Shown in pieces: positions 57,175 through 64,000 of a DNA stretch of 64,000 nucleotides. Source of the stretch: Bromus sterilis (Eukaryota > Streptophyta > Magnoliopsida > Poales > Poaceae). The DNA is taken from the NCBI GenBank assembly GCA_950022295.1, contig OX465601.1:174719501-174783500 (forward strand), in the 5' to 3' direction. The position numbers were made by a program, and so were the translations under genes. The notes below the pieces were generated by a model. That model saw only the letters and a program-made list of their open reading frames with translations, was not told the DNA's origin and did not search any database. Within the stretch, counting starts at the first letter, position 1, and every line of letters starts with the position of its first letter.

Positions 57175-57257
57175 ATGAGCGATGATCGTGCATGGATGTA
57201 CACTGGTCGCCCTAATCAGAAAGAGATGACCACTGAATGGGAAATGAAAACCATCAG
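57175..57257 (+). pseudogene. N-terminus of a TNP2-type CACTA transposase, truncated
   Basis: After an acceptor-like GTTTAG, ATG 57175 opens MSDDRAWMYTGRPNQKEMTT, the usual start of grass CACTA TNP2 proteins. After about 27 codons the sequence turns into internal DNA of a B-type element. The catalytic region is therefore missing. Confidence 0.85.
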
Positions 57258-57809
57258 GGGGAGAAGGGGAGAGAAAAGAGAGACGACGATCTTCAACACC
57301 ACCAACAAGGGACTCTGCTCCATGCCGACGTCGAACTTCTGTCGAGATAAATTTCCGCAGAGAGATGACGGCGTCGAAGATCGAAACCATCAGGTACCAA
57401 GAGGAAGAACGGCTACTAAAACCTGGTCAAACGGATAGTGCTTTTCGACGCAAGTCGTGAAAACACCGGGCAAAAGGAGGGATGGCAATGGATGACCCAG
57501 ATGATACCCGAAACCGGAGAAGCTAAAGGTACTACATGAATTCCCACCTGAGCTCGGAATCGAGACAATAATTCCCAAGCAAAGCATTGTAACGGTTCCG
57601 ATACTCCACACACTCGAGATCCTAGAGTTTTAAAGGGGGTAAGGCGAGAATAAAACACTTACGACACTTGTCCTGACCAGAGCAAGGGTAAGGAGTAAAA
57701 AGAATCCTACTCTCCGTTAACTAACTTAGTAACTACAAAATAGTTTTTGTCTAGACTCGACTTCGGCCAGAGAAGGGATCCTACGGTCGGTAAGGCTCTG
57801 ATACCAAGT
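57258..57809 (-). other. Internal region of a B-type element, missing its LTR-proximal end
   Basis: Nearly the same as 61750-62299, offset about 4,490-4,500. It begins at GGGGGAGAAGGGG, so the pre-LTR inverted repeat and the adjoining LTR are lost at the junction with the CACTA exon. The primer-binding site (complement of TGGTATCAGAGCC) is at 57794-57806. Confidence 0.85.
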
Positions 57810-60800
57810 TGTAAGGCCCGATATGCGGTACTGTTCCAGATCTAGATGTTTCCATCCAGATCCGGGGACGAAGCACATATCGGTCCCACCGCGACATATG
57901 ACATAGCCATATGCCCCGGATTTCCAACATGATATCACAACATTACAGATACAAGGATGCAACATCTCATACAATTGGCATACAACTGCCTTAAATATAA
58001 TACAACAGCGGAAGATACATGTCTGAGTATAGACTACAATCAAATGCCTAGTGGCAAAGAGAAAAACATCGGTCCCCATAACCACACGGGTCCAGGCCCT
58101 CCGCCGGGATCCGCCTAACTAGTCGTCGTCGAGTCTCCACGTGAAACGTCGATCACCATACCTGTTGTCGATCAAGAACCCTGAAAAGAGTTTGGGGGTA
58201 GTATCATGAGTACAGAGGTACTCAGCATCCAACTGTAGTGGTCATCTGACCCAGCAAGGACTTCATCACTCGTCATTCTAGGACAACTAGTAGTTTACGG
58301 TAAGGAAGGGGTAAGTGGTGAGGTTGCTGCCGCGCTAGCATTTATGAAGGGGCTAACGATCTAGAGAGTAAGATAAGAAGCCAAGCATTCGATGAGGAAT
58401 CGCCTCCAACAAGTCTGCTATCCACCTACATACGCAAACATAACACCTATCCTATCCTTGTCCTCCTCTTCGCATCCCGACGAAGAAGAAGCAGTCAAGG
58501 CACACACACACGTTGATCAAGTTATATTAAGATTATCTCAGTTGTTGTTGTCTATGAACAAGGAGTAGGTCTCAAGTCGTCCATAACCGTGGACACGGCT
58601 TCTCGAAAAGATTTAACCCTGCAGGGGTGTACCAACTGCCCATTACAAGGCTCCGCACGCACGCTCATCTCTCTCAATTGCTAATCATCACAGGCAACCA
58701 TTTTATGATTTGGTTCCGAGAGATCCGAAACGACAGGTCCCTCTAACTAACAACGAACAAATCCGGGTGGCCCCCGGGGAGTCGAAACCCAACCCAAAAG
58801 CCGGCCACGCTCTCGGATCGGACTCTTCCGTATGGCTAAGGTCGGGGTTAGCCTCACCTATATAACAGGGGACTTCCCTAGCTCACCAGTGTGGACCAAC
58901 AAAGGAACTCTGTCTCTGCTGGCCCGAGTTGTTTTAAAACCACTGGCTGCAGACCAGTTACGCACACGGTTTCAAATGGTAAATCAGCTTGGGCCACCTC
59001 TAGAAATGTTTGAAGCTAGGTAGGTAAGAAAAGGGGACCCCATAAAATCCCACACGCGGTTAGGCACGCTCAGTCTTAAAACCAATACCCGGAACTCGGG
59101 TCCTAGGTGACTCGAATGGAACAAAGCGTCGGGTCGGGATATCCTAGACCTTCCATCCTTCGTCGAGTATAGTCAACATTTTAATAATCATATCATCAAT
59201 AACAATAATAATAATGTGATATCCCAAACCAAGGAGTAACAGGGTAACATCGTAGCATCCTAAGCATGCATACTAAGCAGGGGTTGAGAAACGAGCAATA
59301 GTAACATAGCAGTACAAGGTTTGCTGGGAGGGGACATGGTTGTATCGGTTTGAAAGAGGCTGTAAACATGTGGTAGGATCAAACATCGAACCTAACCTAG
59401 AATAGCATGCAAACCGCTGGTTGAAATAGAATGGATCATAAGTAATGTATAGTCCTTGCCTGTTGATAAGTCGGGTTCCGAAGGTGTAGTTGATCGCAAG
59501 CTCGCATCGTCTCCGAGAGGTACCCGCGGAAGCACACAAGACGGTAAACATTGGAAAGTAGTCAACGAGCAAGCATCTATTACTACGAAGCAAACACGAA
59601 CAAGTATCGACAAGAAGGCAACACGAGACATCGCACCTACCGTCGAGAGCGGTTACTAACAGGTTAAGTGGAGTACTCGTCACACACGATGATACCGCAC
59701 GTTTAGAATCTGTTCAAGTTGTTTAGCTACAAGTGATCAACCAACAGTTTTTAACATGGCATATCACGCAAGCATGGCATAGCACTCAAACATGGCAAGA
59801 GTTGAAACACAAAGTAAACTATCTAATCTAGTCATTTTAAGTGGGGGTAAAACCTATACATGCCAACTATTACGGACCCCACAATAATTATAATGTTTGG
59901 TACTGTTTTGCCCTAAACAATATTTTATTATTTTTATTAGCAAGCAAGAGCGGCATAAACACAATCTACATGCAATTCTAGTCAAGTTACATATAAGAAA
60001 CATTTTAAACAGAGCAACGGTTTAAAAGTTATCAAATAAACAATTTACAGTGGCATGCGATTGTAATTAGCAGGTAAACAACATGTAAACAAAGTCAAAC
60101 ATGGCAAAAGAGCACATTTTATTAATCTACACAAAATTCTAAGCAACTTTCATATTTAACGCGTTGCGATCCGAGCTACCGTTAAAAAGATATTCGCATC
60201 GCAAGAAAATAATACAATCTGCCAATTATCATAGAAAAACCTAACAGAAAAGAAAAAACTGATCGGGCCGAATCTACACTGACAGGCTTAAACCAGAGGG
60301 CGCTGGAAAACTATCAAATGCCCATGGGCTCTATCTAGCTATTGGGCCAGGCCCAGCTCGCAACACAGCAAAATAAAAAGAGAAAAGAAAAAAAGGGGCA
60401 TCACCTTGTTGGGGCAAGGCCCAGCTCGCGGTGGGCGCTGGTTAGCCAGCGGCTCGCCCGTGGGCGGAGGTCCGCTGCTGGGCCGCGCTCGGATCTGGGC
60501 CGCAAGGGGCGCGCCGGCCCATGAGGGCGTAGCGGATCGCTCGTCATCGTCCTGACCTGCTCGATCCCGAGCAGGGATGATGGCGGCGGCAGCGGTGCAG
60601 GCCTCCGACGAGGCGGCTGCCGCGGGCGAGTGGGGGCGGCGCCGGCTGAAGGAGGACGGGATCCGGAGGCGGTGGAGGGCAGGCAGGCGACGACGGGGTC
60701 CCAGGCGGCGGAGGTCGAGGTCCAAGGGCGGTTGCTGCTGCTCCTTGCGTCCATGGAGGCTCGGCGCGCGCTGAGAGGAGGAGGGTGAGCTTGGGGTGAG

Positions 60801-61698
60801 GAGGAGATGGAAGGGAGGCGCAGGGGAGGCCATGACCTGCGGCGGCTCGCCGGAGGCAGCCGATGCGTGGGGGCGCCGGAGGCGTTCGAACGGGCTCGGG
60901 GCAGGAGGAGCCCTCCATGCGAGGAGCTCGGGCAGAGGAGGCTTCCATCTGATGACGTGGCTCAACGTGGGCCGCTCGATTCAGATCAAACGGTGCAGAT
61001 CGGGACACCAGATCTGGATGTGGTGGGATTGGGTGTGCACTAAAATTGAGGTGAGGTGGCGGCTGGGTTAGGGGAAACCCTAATCTGGTTTAGTTTTGCT
61101 GCCAAAAATGGCTAGGGGGTGCTACTTTATATAGTAGGTGGGTTTGGGGGGCTCTCGGGCCACAAAATGGTCCGGTTTTCCGGGTGGGCTAGAATCCGAA
61201 GATAATAGAGAGATCTGGGGGTCCATCTAATAGCGCACGCGGCATTTTGTAAAATACGCCATAGGGCTTACACCGGCTACTATGCCTGGCACATCGGAAC
61301 GTTCACCTACCCGACGAAGTCGGAATCGCACGAAATTTGAAACACAGCATCGCCACACTGCACTGATGTCGTCTACAACGTTTAATGCCAAAAATAGAAC
61401 GTCGAACACCCCCCAATAAAATAACCCATTTAAATATAAATGGGGTTTTTTCGCACCGATGGTGAAGGCTGGTCTTGTGCCGAAAATTACGACGGTGATC
61501 GGGTGACTTTCCCGACGCCGCAATGAGGTTGTGTGCCAGTGGGGAAAAGGGTCCGGACTCGCAACCGATACGAGATGGAGGGGGAAATATTCACCGATTA
61601 TTATTTCGGTGAAGCAAACACCGCAAACAATACATGCAATCAAACAATTCATACCGAAAACAAAATTTTAAATTTTTTGTGAAAACTGGGCTGTTACA
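57810..61698 (-). repeat. Complete LTR of a B-type element, second subfamily
   Basis: 3,889 bp, on its own strand from TGTAACAGCCC to GGGCCTTACA. The 3' two-thirds match the B LTRs at 17072 and 21395 closely. The 5' third, including the promoter and GC-rich leader (60340-61698), is strongly diverged. A TATA box lies at 61125-61134 (complement CTATATAAAG). Confidence 0.88.
61125..61134 (-). promoter_or_regulatory. TATA box of the minus-strand B-type LTR
   Basis: CTATATAAAG on the minus strand, identical to the 10-mer at 17538 although the surrounding sequence differs. About 40 bp downstream comes AGGGTTTCCCC, again leader-like. Confidence 0.68.
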
Positions 61699-62299
61699 AT
61701 ACAACACCACCAACAAGGGATCTCGTCCCGAGATCCTGGACGATCCGGGGGAGAAGGGGAGAGAAAAGAGAGACGACGATCTTCAACACCACCAACAAGG
61801 GACTCTGCTCCATGCCGACGTCGAACTTCTGTCGAGATAAATTTCCGCAGAGAGATGGCGACGTCGAAGATCGAAACCATCAGGTGTCAAGAGGAAGAAC
61901 GACTACTAAAACCTGGTCAAAGGGATAGTGCTTTTCGACGCAAGTCTTGAAAACACCGGGAAAAAGGAGGGATGGCAATGGATGACCCAGATGATACCCG
62001 AAACCGGAGAAGCTAAAGGTACTACATGAATTCCCACCTGAGCTCAGAATCGAGACAATACTTCCCAAGAAAAGCATTGTAACGGTTCCGATACTCCACA
62101 CACTCGAGATCCTAGAGTTTTGAAGGGGGTAAGGCAAGAATAAAACACTTACGGCACTTGTCCTAACCAGAGCAAGGGTAAGGAGTAAAAAGAATCCTAC
62201 TCTCCATTAACTAACTTAGTAACTACAAAATAGTTTTTGTCTAGACTCGACTTCGGCCAGAGAAGGGATCCTACGGTCGGTAAGGCTCTGATACCAAGT
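61699..62299 (-). other. Complete internal region of the minus-strand B-type element
   Basis: 601 bp, bounded by LTR ends on both sides, with the primer-binding site at 62284-62296 and the inverted repeat ATCTCGTCCCGAGAT at 61720-61734 next to the 3' LTR. It matches 20790-21394 in layout, has no protein genes, and lacks a purine tract at the LTR border. Confidence 0.88.
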
Positions 62300-64000
62300 T
62301 GTAAGGCCCGATATGCGGTACTGTTCCAGATCTAGATGTTTCCATCCAGATCCGGGGACGAAGCACATATCGGTCCCACCGCGACATATGACATAGCCAT
62401 ATGCCCCGGATTTCCAACATGATATCACAACATTACAGATACAAGGATGCAACATCTCATACAATCGGCATACAACTCCCTTAAATATAATACAACAGCG
62501 GAAGATACATGTCTGAGTACAGACTACAATCAAATGCCTAGTGGCAAAGAGAAAAACATCGATTCCCATAACCACACGGGTCCAGGCCCTCCGCCGGGAT
62601 CCGCCTAACTAGTCGTCGTCGAGTCTCCACGTGAAACGTCGATCACCATACCTGTTGTCGATCAAGAACCCTGAAAAGAGTTTGGGGGTAGTATCATGAG
62701 TACAGAGGTACTCAGCATCCAACTGTAGTGGTCATCTGACCCAGCAATGACTTCATCACTCGTAATTCTAGGACAACTAGTAGTTTACGGTAAGGAAGGG
62801 GTAAGTGGTGAGGTTGCTGCCGCTCTAGCATTTATGAAGTGGCTAACGATCTAGAGAGTAAGATAAGAAGCCAAGCATTCGATGAGTAATCGCCTCCAAC
62901 AAGTCTGCTATCCACCTACATACGCAAACATAACACCTATCCTATCCTTCTCCTCCTCTTCGCATCCCGACGAAGAAGAAGTAGTCAAGGCACACACACA
63001 CGGTGATCAAGTTATATTAAGATATCTCAGTTGTTGTTGTCTATGAACAAGGAGTAGGTCTCAAGTCGTCCATAACCGTGGACACGGCTTCTCGAAAAGA
63101 TTTAACCCTGCAGGGGTGTACCAACTGCCGATTACAAGGCTCCGCACGCACGCTCATCTCTCTCAGTTGCTACCCATCACAGGCAACCATTTTATGATTT
63201 GGTTCCGAGAGATCCGAAACGACAGGTCCCTCTAACTAACAACGAACAAATCCGGGTGACCCCCCGTGGAGTCGACACCCAACCCAAAAGCCGGCCACGC
63301 TCTCGGATCGGACTCTTCCGTATGGCTAAGGTCGGGGTTAGCCTCACCTATATAACATGGGACTTCCCTAGCTCACCAGTGTGGACCAACAAAGGAACTC
63401 TGTCTCTGCTGGCCCGAGTTGTTTTAAAACCACTGGCTGCAGACCAGTTACGCACACGGTTTCAAATGGTAAATCAGCTTGGGCCACCTCTAGAAATGTT
63501 TGAAGCTAGGTAGGTAAGAAAAGTGGACCCCATAAAATCCCACACGCGGTTAGGCACACTCAGTCTTAAAACCAATACCCGGAACTCGGGTCCTAGGTGA
63601 GTCGAATGGAACAAAGCGTCGGGGCGGGATAGCCTAGACCTTCCATCCTTCGTCGAGTATAGTCAACATTTTAATAATCATATCATCAATAACAATAATA
63701 ATAATGTGATATCCCAAACCAAGGAGTAACAGGGTAACATCGTAGCATCCTAAGCATGCATACTAAGCAGGGGTTGAGCAACGAGCAATAGTAACATAGC
63801 AGTACAAGGTTTGCTGGGAGGGGACATGGTTGTATCGGTTTGAAAGAGGTTGTAAACATGTGGTAGGATCAAACATCGAACCTAACCTAGACTAGCATGC
63901 AAACCGCTGGTTGAAATAGAATGGATCATAAGTAATGTATAGTCCTTGCCTGTTGATAAGTCGGGTTCCGAAGGTGTAGTTGATCGCAAGCTCGCATCGT
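62300..64000 (-). repeat. 3' part of a further B-type LTR, running off the window
   Basis: Matches 57810-59510 with few differences and ends GGGCCTTACA next to the primer-binding site. Its 5' part lies beyond 64000. Confidence 0.88.

Larger units (their letters stand above)
55488..57257 (+). mobile_element. Second CACTA transposon, left end only
   Basis: Starts CACTACTGGAATTCTATCG, preceded by a candidate 3-bp duplication ACT. Subterminal repeats follow: TTTGCCGTCTGC, CGTCTGCCTCCATATGCGCA, GCCGTCTACCTCCAGACGGC and similar at 55520-55770. Next come a leader (55790-56000), long introns and the start of TNP2. The element is cut at about 57257, where B-type sequence begins; its right end is absent. 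Confidence 0.88.
57258..64000 (-). mobile_element. Minus-strand array of B-type elements (internal-LTR-internal-LTR)
   Basis: Read on the minus strand: LTR 64000 to 62300 (runs off the window), internal 62299-61699, complete LTR 61698-57810, internal 57809-57258 (truncated). Two primer-binding sites face the same way (62284-62296 and 57794-57806). A normal element has one internal region between two LTRs; here two internals share one LTR, the product expected of unequal recombination between LTRs of tandem or sister copies. No gag or pol is present in either internal region. Confidence 0.88.

Noticed and set aside
60339..61008. 208- and 154-codon frames on the minus strand
   Set aside because: Overlapping low-complexity frames in the LTR leader with no family similarity.

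Overview
The window looks like intergenic DNA from a large-genome grass of the tribe Triticeae (wheat, Aegilops or barley). The evidence is the repeat content: Stowaway and Tourist MITEs, BARE/Angela-like Copia LTRs, Athila-like and chromovirus-like Gypsy elements with very long LTRs, and CACTA transposons carrying a Transposase_24-type gene. These are nested inside each other with readable target-site duplications (TSDs). Element family names come from recall of such sequences, not from a database search. Nothing bacterial (operon, CRISPR array, Shine-Dalgarno site) is present.

Layout. 1-2529: the last five exons of a non-transposon plant gene whose product ends in a hydrophobic, probably membrane-anchoring segment, with a Stowaway MITE in its last intron. 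2530-3348: 5'-truncated RTE-type LINE on the minus strand. 3349-3889: fragment of another dispersed repeat. 3890-28098: a decayed Gypsy element, here called A (truncated 5' LTR, tRNA-iMet-type primer-binding site, broken gag-pol with PR-RT-RH-IN-chromodomain, 3' LTR). Nested in A are a hAT element (8-bp TSD), an exact 2,311-bp tandem duplication covering the hAT and the pol/LTR junction, a non-autonomous LTR element B (3.7-kb LTRs around only 605 bp), and a 376-bp Helitron. 28099-35300: 3' part of an Athila-like Gypsy element split by a 3.8-kb solo LTR with TSD AGCCT.

35300-38000: minus-strand remains of one or two non-transposon genes (a possible B3-like protein and an acidic coiled-coil protein with a stop and a frameshift). 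38490-42470: degenerate long-period tandem repeats split by an Angela/BARE-like solo LTR and followed by a Tourist MITE. 42500-46846: right-hand part of a CACTA transposon with a multi-exon Transposase_24-type gene (one exon-intron unit tandemly repeated) and the 3' terminus ending GTAGTG. 47785-55487: gag-only Copia element whose 3' LTR holds a 2.8-kb Gypsy-type solo LTR with perfect TSD CATTG. 55488-57257: left end of a second CACTA element with a 213-nt foldback and the first codons of a TNP2 transposase. 57258-64000: minus-strand B-type elements joined as internal-LTR-internal-LTR.

How the parts relate: A supplies, or once supplied, the enzymes. B carries the same primer-binding site, leader, pre-LTR inverted repeat and LTR 3' half as A but no proteins, so it is probably a passenger of A-like elements. 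Three solo LTRs, an LTR-internal-LTR-internal array, several truncated LTRs and the tandem duplication record repeated recombination and DNA loss. No complete functional gene could be confirmed. The most interesting items are the exact 2,311-bp duplication, the A/B parasite relationship, the repeated exon unit in the first CACTA and the foldback in the second.
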